DNA of 59,570 nt from Actinomycetes bacterium (GTDB lineage Bacteria; Actinomycetota; Actinomycetes; Mycobacteriales; Mycobacteriaceae): positions 1-59,570 of the forward strand of contig JAHZJB010000070.1 in NCBI GenBank assembly GCA_022601135.1. The letters are read 5' to 3'. The notes under the pieces were generated by a model, which was not told the DNA's origin, ran no database searches, and saw only the letters and a list, made by a program, of their open reading frames with translations. Shown here in pieces: positions 16,724 to 26,149 of this stretch. Position 1 is the stretch's first letter, and each line of letters starts with the position of its first letter. The position numbers and the translations under genes were made by a program.

Positions 16724-17356
16724 GTGGTGGGCTACCACGGCTGGCGGGGTGATCCGCCCCGCACCGAAGAACTCGCCCGCCGACGCATCATCGCGGCAGC
16801 AACCCGCTGCATCGAGCGGATGGGGGTTGCCAAGACGACGCTGTCGAACGTTGCCCAAGAGGTGGGGGTGACCCGACAAACCGTCTACCGCTACTTCCCG
16901 AGCCTGGCCGAACTGCTCTCCGCGGTTGCCGAGACGGGGACAGCGGACTTCATCGAACGCATGCAGGCCCACCTGGCGTCAGCCCACACGCCGATCGATG
17001 CGGTGGTCGAGTCCTTCGTGTTCACCCTGCACGAGATTCCCCGCGAGCCGCGCATCGGGCTGCTGCTCGAAGCCGACGAACAGGACCTCTTCGGCCGTGG
17101 CGTCACCTCATCGACAGCGTTCGACCTCGGGGCGCGCGTCCTGCGCAGCATTCCCGTCGACTGGCAGGCCATCGATATCCATGCCGACGACTTCGAAGGC
17201 CTGGCCGAGATCATGATGCGGCTGATGGTGTCGTTCTTGCAGCACCCCCCGGCGACACCCCGCTCCCCCGACGAATTGCGCAGGTTCATACGACGCTGGC
17301 TCGGGCCCGCCCTCGGCGCCGCCCCCGGCGGCGCTGAACGGCCAGTGCCGCAATAG
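16724..17356 (+). CDS. TetR-family regulator of the FAD monooxygenase operon
   Basis: The 210-residue product has an N-terminal TetR helix-turn-helix (about 18-65) with recognition segment V-G-V-T-R-Q-T-V-Y-R-Y-F and a variable ligand-binding C-terminus. The start G-Y-H-G-W-R-G-D-P-P is unusual and resembles that of the TetR encoded at 45757 (T-H-G-W-S-G). GTG 16724 follows the TGA of the membrane gene directly, so it is the third gene of the operon. It probably binds the inverted repeat at 14057-14093. Its 3' end overlaps the end of the CPBP protease gene on the other strand by 71 bp. Confidence 0.85.
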   Translation: MVGYHGWRGDPPRTEELARRRIIAAATRCIERMGVAKTTLSNVAQEVGVTRQTVYRYFPSLAELLSAVAETGTADFIERMQAHLASAHTPIDAVVESFVFTLHEIPREPRIGLLLEADEQDLFGRGVTSSTAFDLGARVLRSIPVDWQAIDIHADDFEGLAEIMMRLMVSFLQHPPATPRSPDELRRFIRRWLGPALGAAPGGAERPVPQ

Positions 17357-17936
17357 CACCAGTCTCATTGACCGCCAGGTGAACGAGCATGGGTGCGGCC
17401 AGGCTGCCCGATTTCGCGTACAACCATCCGAACATCCATCCCGCGGCACCGGTGACCAGCACCGTGCCGGGCACAGACGAACCCGTAGCGCGGGCGTCCG
17501 GCACGTGTGACAGCCCGAATACCGCCGCCGAGACCAGCTGCCCGCCGAACACGCCGAACGCCCGCTCGCCGACGGTGCCCAGCGCGGCCCGGTGGGCCGC
17601 CTCCTCCATCCACACCGTTCCTATCGGGATACCCAGCAACAGCCAGCGACCCGCCGGTGCCGGAAGCGTGCGCTCTGCCATCCCGGCCCGTACCGGCGGG
17701 ATCAGCGTCGCCGCCGCGACGGCCACAACCATCGGCGCGGCGACACCCGCACCCCACCGCAGGCCGTCCCACAGCCGCGGGGGGCGCAGGCCCAGCGAGG
17801 CGCGGGCCAGCAGGGACACCACGGCTCCGAACACGGCGTGGGGTACCGGATGCCACTGCGGAGGAATGCGCGGCGTCGCGGCGCTCCACGCGATGAGCAC
17901 CGCCCCCAATGCAGCCGTCCACACCTTGTCGCGCAC
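17286..17936 (-). CDS. CPBP (CAAX-like) intramembrane protease
   Basis: The 216-residue product has several membrane helices and the three CPBP motifs in order: E-E-A-A-H-R (EExxxR), F-G-L-S-H (FxxxH) and H-L-A-V-N (HxxxN). These are the metal- or glutamate-based active-site residues of Rce1/CPBP proteases, which may cleave prenylated-like or other membrane substrates. GTG 17936 shares one base with the stop of the preceding hydrolase gene. Position after purL matches Rv0804 in M. tuberculosis. The last 71 bp run into the TetR gene on the other strand. Confidence 0.8.
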   Translation of the reverse strand: MRDKVWTAALGAVLIAWSAATPRIPPQWHPVPHAVFGAVVSLLARASLGLRPPRLWDGLRWGAGVAAPMVVAVAAATLIPPVRAGMAERTLPAPAGRWLLLGIPIGTVWMEEAAHRAALGTVGERAFGVFGGQLVSAAVFGLSHVPDARATGSSVPGTVLVTGAAGWMFGWLYAKSGSLAAPMLVHLAVNETGAIAALAVQRRRGRRRGRARASVV

Positions 17937-19657
17937 TATTTCCGGCCTTCGGTGGACTCGTCCTGCTGCAGAACATTTCGGATCCGCTCGGTGTCTTCCG
18001 TCGTCCACCCGGGTGGTGGAGCGACCCCCACCCACCCGTCGAGAATGAAGTCGCCGTAGTTGTGGCCATGTCCGCCCGGGACCGACTCGGCATTCGTCAA
18101 ATCCGCAGTCACCTGCCAGAACGTGATGATGGGATACCACCGCATCGATGCCGTCCGGTCCTGCCCGGGTGGCTCGGCAAGCCAGTCGGGACGGGTGAAA
18201 AGCAGGTCGGGCGACCACCAGACGATCGGGTCCGACGAATGCTGCAGGAACAACACCCGGGTGCCTTCCCACGGGGCCGCGGTGTCCACCGTGATTTGCC
18301 TGGCGTCGTTGCCCTGCGAGAACCGCACTGTCCGGCCGTCGTCGTAGCGCGGCTGCACCTCGAGAGTGCCTGGATCGCGGCGCACCGTGAGGCCATGCCA
18401 CAGCGGGCTGGCGTTGGGCGGTCCCACCCAGAGCACCGAGGAGAAGCCCATCCGGGAGATGTCGGGCAGCCAGTCGAACGCGCCCTGGCCGGCCATCGAG
18501 CCGAGACTCTCTCCGTAGAGGAGCAGGCGCGGACGCCGATCGGGCGGCAGCTGCGCCCACCTGTCATGCACCGCGTCGATCATCATCCGACCCGAAGCCA
18601 GCGACTTCTGTTGGTCGGCGAGGAACGAGATCCAGCTCGGCAAATACGAGTATTGCGAGCCGACGATCGCGGTGTCGCCGTTGTACATCAACTCCAGCGA
18701 TCGGCTCGCGATCGGATTGATCCATCCGGTACCGGTGGTCGGAGCGATGACCAGCACCTCGCGCTCGAAGGCGCCGCTGCGCTCGAGCTCGCTGATCAGC
18801 AATGCCATTCGGGCCTCGCCGGTGTCGGCCGACTGCAGACCCACATAGACCCGGATCGGCTCTTTGGCAGGCCGCCCGTTGATCCGGGCCAGTTCTTCCG
18901 CGCTGGGTCCGGAGGCCACGAAGTTGCGGCCCTGATATCCCAGCGAGTCCCACGCCGCGAAAGACTCTGGGCTCCCGGACCGCTCGGGTTGCTGCGGCTG
19001 GACCACGCCCTCTCTCGTCGAGAGGTTCTGCGGCTGGAATACCTGGTTGGCACCGGCCAGGAAACCACGCAGCAGCACACCGTTGATCAGCGTGATCACC
19101 AGCACCACCACAATGGCGGTGCCGATGAACAACGCCACCTCGTCGGCCACCCGCCAGCGGCGGATGAAAAAGCGCGCCAACGTCTTGATGATCTCCAGCA
19201 ACACCCGCGCGGCAGCCACGCAGGCGCCTCCGACCGCCACGGCGATGACCAGAGTGCGCAGATAGCCCACTGTGCTGGGGCCGTCGACGCCCATCAGCGC
19301 CGACACCTGGCGTTGCCATTCGGCGGCGGGAATCAACATCAGCACGGAGGCCGCGACAGACCCGATCACGGCGATGGTCTTCAGTGTGTAGGACACCAGC
19401 GTGGGCGGCGGCCACCATGGTCGGCGCGCCAACACGAACCGGCGCACCAATTCGGCCAGGAAAACCCCGATACCGTAGCCAATCGCGGCGGTGATGCCGC
19501 CGATGAGACCCTGAAACAGCCATGCACGGGGCAGCAGTGACGGGGTCAGCGACAGGCAGAAGAACAGCGCGCCGAAGGCGATGCCGGTGAAATCGAGTCG
19601 CAACAATCTCCACGCCCACAGGTGGACGGGATTTTTCTGGTGGTCTGGCGCCCTCAC
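17936..19657 (-). CDS. Membrane-anchored alpha/beta-hydrolase (Abhydrolase_9 family)
   Basis: The 573-residue product has an N-terminal membrane domain of about five helices (residues 15-210; for example [12 protein letters not shown] and later [14 protein letters not shown]) and a C-terminal alpha/beta-hydrolase domain. The nucleophile elbow is Y-G-E-S-L-G-S near residue 400, and H-S-S-D-P-I-V-W-W further on probably carries the catalytic Asp. This arrangement is the Abhydrolase_9_N/Abhydrolase_9 family of actinobacteria (Rv1069c is a known member). The GTG at 19657 overlaps the TGA of purL, so translation is coupled to a purine gene with no obvious functional link. Substrate unknown; a lipid ester is likely. 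Confidence 0.85.
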   Translation of the reverse strand: MRAPDHQKNPVHLWAWRLLRLDFTGIAFGALFFCLSLTPSLLPRAWLFQGLIGGITAAIGYGIGVFLAELVRRFVLARRPWWPPPTLVSYTLKTIAVIGSVAASVLMLIPAAEWQRQVSALMGVDGPSTVGYLRTLVIAVAVGGACVAAARVLLEIIKTLARFFIRRWRVADEVALFIGTAIVVVLVITLINGVLLRGFLAGANQVFQPQNLSTREGVVQPQQPERSGSPESFAAWDSLGYQGRNFVASGPSAEELARINGRPAKEPIRVYVGLQSADTGEARMALLISELERSGAFEREVLVIAPTTGTGWINPIASRSLELMYNGDTAIVGSQYSYLPSWISFLADQQKSLASGRMMIDAVHDRWAQLPPDRRPRLLLYGESLGSMAGQGAFDWLPDISRMGFSSVLWVGPPNASPLWHGLTVRRDPGTLEVQPRYDDGRTVRFSQGNDARQITVDTAAPWEGTRVLFLQHSSDPIVWWSPDLLFTRPDWLAEPPGQDRTASMRWYPIITFWQVTADLTNAESVPGGHGHNYGDFILDGWVGVAPPPGWTTEDTERIRNVLQQDESTEGRK

Positions 19658-21975
19658 CCGAACAACCCGGGTAGCACGCCCTCCGACGTGCGCCGCAACT
19701 CCTCCAGGGGCACGGTGAACAGGCCCTGCACCGCTACGGTCGGCTCGCCGCCGTCGGGCCCCTGATCGACGACGCCGATTCGGGTTGCCGGCAGGCCACG
19801 CGCCTGGCACATCGCGGTGAACCGACTCTCTTCGGTTCGCGGCACCGCGACCAGCACGCGTCCGGCCGACTCGCTGAAGAGGAGCACGAACGCAGCCGCA
19901 GCGTCCTGAACGTACTCGGGAAGCACTATGCGGCAACCGGTTTCACCGGCAAGTGCGCCCTCCACCACAGCCTGTATCAGGCCGCCTTCGGACAAGTCGT
20001 GTGCCGCAGACACCAGCCCGTCGCGGGACGCCGCGGTCAGCACATCGGCCAGCAATCGTTCGCGATCCAAGTCCACCGCGGGCGGCACACCGCCGAGATG
20101 GTCCGCGGTGACCTTGGCCCAGATCGAACCGTCGAACTCGTCGCGAGTCTCGCCGAGCAGGATCAGGGTCTCCCCCGCTTCGACGCCGAAGCCGGAAGGT
20201 ATCCGTCGCCGGACATCGTCGATCACTCCCAGTACGCCCACGACCGGTGTCGGCAGGATCGCTGTGGTCCCGGTCTGGTTGTAGAAGCTGACGTTCCCGC
20301 CGGTGACCGGGATCCCCAGGGCCACAGCACCATCGGCCAAACCACGAACAGCTTCGGCGAACTGCCACATCACCCCGGGGTCCTCCGGGGAACCAAAGTT
20401 GAGGCAGTTCGTCACCGCAACCGGTGTGGCTCCGGTGACCGCGACGTTGCGGTAGGCCTCGGCCAGTGCAAGCTGGGCGCCGACGTAGGGATTCAGGGCG
20501 GTGTAGCGCCCCGACGCATCGGTGGAGACGGCGATGCCCCGGCCGGTCTCCTCATCGACGCGCAGCACCCCGCCGTCCGCGTTTTCGGCCAGCACCGTGT
20601 TGCCACGCACATAGCGGTCGTATTGCTCGGTGATGAACGCGCGACTGCACAGATGCGGGCTGCCGAGCATCGCGAGCAGCGTCTCACGCAGTTCGGCTCC
20701 GCTCGACGGCCGCGGCAGAGACGCCGAGGTGGCGGCGTTCAGCGCGTCCTGGGTGTGGGGCCGTTGCACGGGCCGTTCGTAGACCGGGCCCTCGTGCGCG
20801 ACCGTTCGTGGCGGTACGTCGACGACCGTTTCACCATGCCAGGTGATCTGCAGCCGGTCGCCGTCGGTGACCTCACCGATCACGGTGGCGAGCACGTCCC
20901 ACTTGCGGCACACCGCCAGAAAGGCGTCGACGTTATCGGGCGTGACGACGGCACACATCCGTTCCTGGGACTCGCTGGACAGGATCTCAGCAGGCGTCAT
21001 GTTGGTCGCCCGCAGCGGCACGGCATCCAGCTCAACCCTCATTCCGCCGTCCCCCGCGGATGCCAGTTCAGAAGTGGCGCAGGACAATCCGGCACCGCCC
21101 AGATCCTGAATGCCGACCACGAGATTGGCGGCGTAGAGCTCCAGGCAGCACTCGATGAGAACCTTCTCGGTGAAGGGGTCCCCCACCTGAACCGAGGGCA
21201 GCTTCTTTCTGCCCGGGCCGCCGCTTTCGTCACCGCCGAACGTCTCCGAGGCAAGCACCGACACCCCACCGATCCCATCCAGACCGGTGCGGGCTCCGAA
21301 CAGGATGATCTTGTTGCCGGCCCCGGACGCGAACGCCAGGTGTAGATCTTCTTTGCGCAACACCCCAACGCACAATGCGTTGACCAAAGGATTTCCCGCG
21401 TAGCAGGCGTCGAACACCGTTTCGCCGCCAATGTTCGGCAATCCCAGCGAGTTTCCGTAACCGCCGACCCCGCGCACGACCCCGTCGAGGACTCTCCTGG
21501 TGTCCGGCGCATCAGCGGCGCCGAACCGTAGCTGGTCCATCACGGCCACCGGACGCGCACCCATTGCCATGATGTCGCGGACGATGCCGCCGACCCCGGT
21601 GGCGGCGCCCTGATAGGGCTCGATATAGGACGGATGGTTGTGCGATTCGACCTTGAAGGTGGCCGCCCACCCGTCGCCGATGTCGACGACACCGGCGTTC
21701 TCGCCGATGCCGGCCAGCATCGCGGCACGCATCGTCTCGGTGGTGGTCTCGCCGAAATAGCGCAAATGCACCTTCGACGACTTGTAGGAGCAGTGCTCGC
21801 TCCACATCACCGAGTACATCGCCAGCTCCGCATCGGTGGGCCGACGACCGAGGATCTCGCGGATCCGCTGGTATTCGTCGTCCTTGAGCCCCAGCTCACG
21901 GAAGGGCTGGGGCTGGTCAGGGGTCGCGGCAGCCCGCTCGACGGTGTCTACCTCGTGGGTCAAGCCGAAGCTCAC
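19654..21975 (-). CDS. purL: Phosphoribosylformylglycinamidine synthase subunit PurL
   Basis: The 773-residue product is the small-type PurL, which needs PurQ and PurS as partners to convert FGAR to FGAM. It contains [19 protein letters not shown] and [12 protein letters not shown], the ATP-binding motifs of the family, and a second half with [16 protein letters not shown] repeats. GTG 21975 lies six bases behind a TAAACT box. PurQ and PurS are encoded 8-9 kb to the right on the same strand rather than next to purL, as in M. tuberculosis. Confidence 0.97.
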   Translation of the reverse strand: MSFGLTHEVDTVERAAATPDQPQPFRELGLKDDEYQRIREILGRRPTDAELAMYSVMWSEHCSYKSSKVHLRYFGETTTETMRAAMLAGIGENAGVVDIGDGWAATFKVESHNHPSYIEPYQGAATGVGGIVRDIMAMGARPVAVMDQLRFGAADAPDTRRVLDGVVRGVGGYGNSLGLPNIGGETVFDACYAGNPLVNALCVGVLRKEDLHLAFASGAGNKIILFGARTGLDGIGGVSVLASETFGGDESGGPGRKKLPSVQVGDPFTEKVLIECCLELYAANLVVGIQDLGGAGLSCATSELASAGDGGMRVELDAVPLRATNMTPAEILSSESQERMCAVVTPDNVDAFLAVCRKWDVLATVIGEVTDGDRLQITWHGETVVDVPPRTVAHEGPVYERPVQRPHTQDALNAATSASLPRPSSGAELRETLLAMLGSPHLCSRAFITEQYDRYVRGNTVLAENADGGVLRVDEETGRGIAVSTDASGRYTALNPYVGAQLALAEAYRNVAVTGATPVAVTNCLNFGSPEDPGVMWQFAEAVRGLADGAVALGIPVTGGNVSFYNQTGTTAILPTPVVGVLGVIDDVRRRIPSGFGVEAGETLILLGETRDEFDGSIWAKVTADHLGGVPPAVDLDRERLLADVLTAASRDGLVSAAHDLSEGGLIQAVVEGALAGETGCRIVLPEYVQDAAAAFVLLFSESAGRVLVAVPRTEESRFTAMCQARGLPATRIGVVDQGPDGGEPTVAVQGLFTVPLEELRRTSEGVLPGLFG

Positions 21976-21981
21976 GGGGCC

Positions 21982-21987
21982 AGTTTA
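21982..21987 (-). promoter_or_regulatory. -10 box (TAAACT) for a leaderless purL transcript
   Basis: On the minus strand TAAACT is followed by GGCCCC and then GTG 21975. The same bases include the stop codon of the VOC remnant. Confidence 0.55.
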
Positions 21988-22125
21988 GGGGCTGTGTCCG
22001 CCGGCGACGCAGAAGGCGTTTCCCTCGGGGTCGGCGAGGACCACTGGGTCGCAGTCGGAGCCAAAGCTGTGCCGACCGGTTTCCCGGGCTCCGAGCGCGA
22101 CCAGGCGAGCGGGCACATTCTGGGA
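21985..22125 (-). pseudogene. C-terminal remnant of a VOC (glyoxalase-like) protein
   Basis: The last 46 codons before a TAA at 21985-21987 read A-R-L-V-A-L-G-A-R-E then D-P-V-V-L-A-D-P-E-G-N-A-F-C-V, the typical final beta-strand block of glyoxalase_6-like VOC proteins. Upstream in the same frame the sequence no longer looks like a VOC domain and runs under the methyltransferase gene. M. tuberculosis Rv0801 in the same position is, to my memory, a VOC-like protein, so this is probably what is left of that gene after replacement by the methyltransferase-AraC segment. Confidence 0.55.
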
Positions 22126-22224
22126 GCCGACGCCAAGACCCCCGAGAAGGATTGTCGCGTTGGCGTCATTGAATGTCGTGATGCGTGGTTCCCGCCACAG
22201 CCTGTCGGCAATACGGTTTCCACC

Positions 22225-22803
22225 ATGAACACGGATCATCTTGAACTGCTTGTCAGCGATCGGTGGCAGGAGAAGTTGGAAACGGTCATCTTGCCTCACG
22301 CTCGCAACGGAGTTCGCCTCGGTGACGACGTACTCGAAATCGGTCCGGGGCCAGGTTTGACGACGGATCTGTTGCGGAACGCCCTCGGGCGGCTGACAGC
22401 CGCCGAACTCGACTTCGGACTGGCTTCGGCTCTGGCCAGGCGGCTGGCCGGCACGAATGTGGACGTCGTTCACGCGGATGCCGCAGCGCTGCCGTTCGAT
22501 GACGGCCAGTTCAGCGCTGTGGTGTCGTTCACGATGCTGCACCACGTGCCCACGCCGCCCCTGCAGGACCGAGTGTTCGCCGAGGTGGCCCGCGTGCTGC
22601 GGCCCGGGGGTCAGTTCGTCGCAGCCGACAGTCTGGCCAGCGCCGATCTGGCCGCACTCCACGTCGGCGACATCTACAACCCGGTGGAACCACACGGACT
22701 GGCCGATCGACTGAACGCTGCCGGGTTGGCCGAAGTCAGGGTGCAATGCTTCGAAGATCACTGGACGGTGCACGCCCGCAAGCGGGCATCTGCGGTCGAC
22801 TGA
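22225..22803 (+). CDS. SAM-dependent class I methyltransferase
   Basis: The 192-residue product has motif I V-L-E-I-G-P-G-P-G-L-T-T, the acidic motif A-E-L-D, motif II-like A-D-A-A-A-L-P-F, and motif III L-R-P-G-G-Q-F-V. This is a short UbiE/type-11 methyltransferase with no extra domain. ATG 22225 was chosen; the frame is open far upstream because of high GC. Substrate is unknown. It may be transcribed with the AraC gene 41 bp downstream, although that gene has its own leaderless promoter. It sits in a patch that replaces conserved genes. Confidence 0.8.
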   Translation: MNTDHLELLVSDRWQEKLETVILPHARNGVRLGDDVLEIGPGPGLTTDLLRNALGRLTAAELDFGLASALARRLAGTNVDVVHADAAALPFDDGQFSAVVSFTMLHHVPTPPLQDRVFAEVARVLRPGGQFVAADSLASADLAALHVGDIYNPVEPHGLADRLNAAGLAEVRVQCFEDHWTVHARKRASAVD

Positions 22804-22832
22804 ATCTCCAGAACAACGGCGGACAAACATCG

Positions 22833-22838
22833 GACAAT
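22833..22838 (+). promoter_or_regulatory. -10 box (GACAAT) for the leaderless AraC-type gene
   Basis: GACAAT is followed by six bases and GTG 22845. This favours the GTG over ATG 22848, although both are possible. Confidence 0.45.
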
Positions 22839-22844
22839 GGGCTG

Positions 22845-23627
22845 GTGATGTCCCGCAGCGCCAGGGATGACGACGACAACGCGAACGCCGTCCGCGAGCT
22901 TCTCCTGGATCCAGGTGGGACCGTCGCCGCTCACAGTCACTCTGCGATGCAGGTCGTGGCACCAAGGAGCGGACTGCTGGCGGTCACGACCCCCGCGGCC
23001 ACGTGGATCGTCGCCGGCCCCACTCGCGCAATCATCATTCCCGCCGGGGTTGAACACAGTCATCGCGCGCATGTCCGCAGTGCGGTGACCACGCTTCTGC
23101 TGCACGGTGATGTCGCCGCCGTCCCCGACCGTCCGGAACAACCCGCCACGGTGACGTTGAGCCCGTTGGCGCAGAGCGCCCTGCGGGCGCTGGACGACAC
23201 CACCCGGCATCGCGAGCAGCGAGAGGCGCTGGAATGCGTTCTGCAGCACGAGATATTCAGCGCTCAAAGCGATGGACAGGGGGGTCCGTCACTGCCCACG
23301 CCTGAAGACCCCCGGTTGTTGGCGATGCTTGACCTCATGCTGGGCAACCCGGCGCGGCGGCACGAACTCGGAGAACTCGCGCGCCAAGTCGGAGCAACGG
23401 AACGCACCCTGCAACGGCTGATCTCCGCGGAATTGGCATTGACGTTCACCCAGTGGCGGACCCTGATCCGCGTGATGACGTCGCTGGGCTTTCTTGCCGA
23501 CGGCAAATCGGTCACCTCCACGGCCCACCGTTGCGGATTCGCTTCGACAAGTGCCTATATCGCGGCGTTCCGGCGGATCATGCAACAGACGCCGGGGGCG
23601 TACTCGGAGGCCGCGGCGCCCCGGTGA
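22845..23627 (+). CDS. AraC-family transcription regulator
   Basis: The product of about 260 residues has an N-terminal cupin-like sensor (G-T-V-A-A-H-S-H-S-A-M-Q-V-V, then a P-A-G-V-E-H-S-H motif) and a C-terminal AraC DNA-binding domain with two helix-turn-helices. The first has E-L-A-R-Q-V-G-A-T-E-R-T-L-Q-R-L and the second T-A-H-R-C-G-F-A-S-T-S-A-Y-I-A-A-F-R-R. The layout matches AraC regulators of unknown ligand. Targets may be the flanking methyltransferase or itself; there is no obvious repeat to support one choice. Confidence 0.85.
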   Translation: MMSRSARDDDDNANAVRELLLDPGGTVAAHSHSAMQVVAPRSGLLAVTTPAATWIVAGPTRAIIIPAGVEHSHRAHVRSAVTTLLLHGDVAAVPDRPEQPATVTLSPLAQSALRALDDTTRHREQREALECVLQHEIFSAQSDGQGGPSLPTPEDPRLLAMLDLMLGNPARRHELGELARQVGATERTLQRLISAELALTFTQWRTLIRVMTSLGFLADGKSVTSTAHRCGFASTSAYIAAFRRIMQQTPGAYSEAAAPR

Positions 23628-23647
23628 GCCACGGAAACCGCCGGCCA

Positions 23648-24016
23648 TCAACCACGGCTACACGCCGCGATCAGTTCGTCAGGATCGGTAACGCTCACCA
23701 TCAGCACCCGCAGCGTCGTGGCCACTCCCATGACCCGTGCCCTGACCGGCGGATCGATAGTCAGCTCCACGATGCCGTGCGACGAGCCATTAACCAGCCA
23801 ACGACCACGCCAGCCGCCGTGCACACCGGCAGCGAACACTCGGTCCCGGTACGGGCGAGCGTCCTTGACCGCCGCCAGCGGGATGTCCGCAGAAAAACCC
23901 CACCCCATCGCCACATGGAGGACGTCGTTTCGAATGCTCACCTCGCTGCGCTTGGGACCGAGCCCGAGCGGCGTGGCCAACGGGACGAACCAAGGCTGAT
24001 AGCGCAACTCGGTCAT
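23648..24016 (-). CDS. Conserved mycobacterial protein, possible PH-like fold
   Basis: The 122-residue product begins M-T-E-L-R-Y-Q-P-W-F-V-P-L and alternates short beta strands (S-E-V-S-I, V-L-H-V-A-M, V-E-L-T-I) with a G-G-W-R-G-R-W-L-V-N-G segment. The pattern resembles bacterial PH-like domains, but there is no diagnostic motif, so function is not assigned. Two hydrophobic regions near the ends are too short for membrane helices. ATG 24016 was preferred over 24073. It converges on the AraC gene and is divergent from the PAS-EAL gene. Confidence 0.55.
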   Translation of the reverse strand: MTELRYQPWFVPLATPLGLGPKRSEVSIRNDVLHVAMGWGFSADIPLAAVKDARPYRDRVFAAGVHGGWRGRWLVNGSSHGIVELTIDPPVRARVMGVATTLRVLMVSVTDPDELIAACSRG

Positions 24017-24130
24017 AGCGAAGGCTCTCCGATCCAGGTGTCGCCGGAGTGATTCATCAACAACCACTGTCACGAAATCTATACGGTGCGGATAGGATCC
24101 CTGGCCTGAAGTGAGGATGAGGACATCGCG

Positions 24131-26149
24131 ATGGACAACATGGTCCAGAGCCCGCGGGTCGAGATGGTGCTGGCGCGGTGGCGGTACGTCGCGGTTGGGA
24201 CGGTACTTGCCCTCGCCGTGTTGAGCTGGGTGGGCTGGGCGACTGGCGGCGGCAGGATGACCCGGGTCTTTTGGTCCTGGCCGCCGATGACGCCGTGGAC
24301 TGCTCTGCTGCTGTCCGGATTGGGGGTGGCGGTCCTGGCGCAGTCCGGGTGCCCGTCATCGGGTCGGGTGTGGGCCGGACGCGGTCTAGCTGCGGTAGCC
24401 GGGATTCTTGCCGTGATGTTCCTCGCCGAGTACGCGGTCGGTAGATCATTCGGCCTGGACGGGGTGTGGTTCTCCGATGCGTTGCTGGCGTGGCCGGACA
24501 GCTTCCCGGGTCGTCCGAGCATGTGGGCAGCGTCCTCGCTCCTGCTGCTGAGTGTCTCCGTGGCGCTCATTCGACTGGAGCGCCGGTGGTCGGGCGTCGT
24601 GTGGTCGACATGCCTCGCGGCTGCGGTGGTCATGCCGATCGTTACGGCGTTGGCCGACGCGTTCGATGTCGTTTCGCTGATGGGGGAGACCGGGGTCGTA
24701 ACAGCTGTGGGACTGATGCTGCTGGTCGCCGCGACGATGATCACGCGCCCGGACCGCCATCCGTTGGCCTGGTTGCTGGCCCGTCCCGACTGGTGGCCGC
24801 TGGTGCGAATGGCCCTGATTCTGGCCGGTCTTCCGTTCCTGGTGGGACTGTCTCGGGTGGTGTTTCTGACCGTTGGGGTGAATGCGGACTCCGCGTGGGT
24901 TCTCTCGACGGCGGTGGGCACGGTCTTCGTCGGGGCGGGCGCGTTCTATTTCGGCCAGCGCGAACAAAGACTCCTGTTCGAAAAAGAGCAACTCAGCAGC
25001 CAACGCGCCGAGGTTGAACGGGAGCGATTCAGGGCGGTGGTGGGAAACTCGCCGTCGGCAATTTCGGTAGGCGATCTGAACAACCGCTTCACCATGGCCA
25101 ACGACGCTTTCTGCCGCATGTTCGGACAGGAGTCGGTCGATGCGGTGGTCGGCCGAACCGAGGACGAGATCTTGTCACCCGATGCTGTGGAACGCTCACG
25201 ACGTGCCGCGTCGCGACTCTCGCAGGATGGGGACTTCTTTGAGGAGTCGATCGAACATGGGCGAGACAACATCTGGGTCATGACCCAGCGGTTTCCGTTG
25301 CGCGATTCCGCCGGGGCGAGAACTGAGTTGGTGACGATACGAACCGACATCACCCACCGCAAGAAAGCCGAGCAGGAAGAAGCCGAGCGCGCCCGGTGGG
25401 AAGAACGCATCGGGACAGCCATCGACGACGGTCGGCTCTTGGTCTACTCGCATCCGATTGTGGCCATCGGGACCGCAGAGACCGTCGAAGAGGAGTTGCT
25501 GGTACGGCTGCGCCCCGCCGACGACGAGACGATCCTGCCCCCCGGCGAATTCCTGCCGCAGTGCGAGCGGCACGGGTTGATGCCGGTGATCGATCGCTAC
25601 ATGGTGCGGCGCGCGATCGACTTGGCGCGTGGCGGCAGGTGCGTGGGCGTGAACATCACCGGTCAGACGATCGGAGACCCCACGGCCACGAGCGAGATCT
25701 TTCAGGCGCTCGCCGCCGCCGGCCCGAAAACCGCGAACAAGATCGTCTTTGAGATCACGGAGACGATCGCGCTCGGTTCGCCGGCCCAGACCAAGGAATT
25801 CTCCCGGGGCATCCGCGGTCTTGGTTGCCGGGTGGCCCTGGATGACTTCGGGACCGGTTACGGCACGTTCACCGAACTGCGGCATCTCGATCTCGACTTG
25901 CTGAAAATCGATCAGAGCTTCGTCCAGCACATGCTCGAGGACGAGGACGACGAACGTGCCGTGAAGACCATCATCTTCGTCGCCCGGGCGTACGGCTTGT
26001 CCACGGTCGCCGAAGGAGTTGAATCGGAGGCGGTACTGGAAAGGCTTGCCGAGTTGGGGGTAGACCGCGCCCAGGGATACCTGTTCGGCGAGCCGACACC
26101 GATCGACACTCAGCCCGGCGACAGGAAGGCGTGCAGCGCAGCTGAATAA
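24131..26149 (+). CDS. Membrane-bound PAS-EAL c-di-GMP phosphodiesterase
   Basis: The 672-residue product has about eight transmembrane helices in residues 15-280, a PAS domain (about 297-415, with [10 protein letters not shown] and F-R-A-V), and an EAL domain (about 425-665). In the EAL domain E-L-L-V-R replaces EALLR but keeps the catalytic Glu and Arg. The other active-site motifs are present: V-N-I-T-G, F-E-I-T-E-T, D-D-F-G-T-G, L-K-I-D and A-E-G-V-E. There is no GGDEF domain, so the protein should only hydrolyse c-di-GMP. GAGGA precedes ATG 24131. The last 40 bp overlap the aminopeptidase gene on the other strand. It sits in an accessory patch, with no partner cyclase here. Confidence 0.88.
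   Translation: MDNMVQSPRVEMVLARWRYVAVGTVLALAVLSWVGWATGGGRMTRVFWSWPPMTPWTALLLSGLGVAVLAQSGCPSSGRVWAGRGLAAVAGILAVMFLAEYAVGRSFGLDGVWFSDALLAWPDSFPGRPSMWAASSLLLLSVSVALIRLERRWSGVVWSTCLAAAVVMPIVTALADAFDVVSLMGETGVVTAVGLMLLVAATMITRPDRHPLAWLLARPDWWPLVRMALILAGLPFLVGLSRVVFLTVGVNADSAWVLSTAVGTVFVGAGAFYFGQREQRLLFEKEQLSSQRAEVERERFRAVVGNSPSAISVGDLNNRFTMANDAFCRMFGQESVDAVVGRTEDEILSPDAVERSRRAASRLSQDGDFFEESIEHGRDNIWVMTQRFPLRDSAGARTELVTIRTDITHRKKAEQEEAERARWEERIGTAIDDGRLLVYSHPIVAIGTAETVEEELLVRLRPADDETILPPGEFLPQCERHGLMPVIDRYMVRRAIDLARGGRCVGVNITGQTIGDPTATSEIFQALAAAGPKTANKIVFEITETIALGSPAQTKEFSRGIRGLGCRVALDDFGTGYGTFTELRHLDLDLLKIDQSFVQHMLEDEDDERAVKTIIFVARAYGLSTVAEGVESEAVLERLAELGVDRAQGYLFGEPTPIDTQPGDRKACSAAE

Noticed and set aside
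17909..19540. Long plus-strand open frame opposite the membrane hydrolase
   Set aside because: High-GC shadow rich in Arg, His and Gln; the minus-strand frame has membrane helices and hydrolase motifs.
19999..21345. 448-codon plus-strand frame opposite purL
   Set aside because: purL motifs are certain on the other strand; the product lacks any domain.
24131..26149. GGDEF domain between PAS and EAL
   Set aside because: The PAS domain runs directly into the EAL domain; there is no room and no GG(D/E)EF motif.
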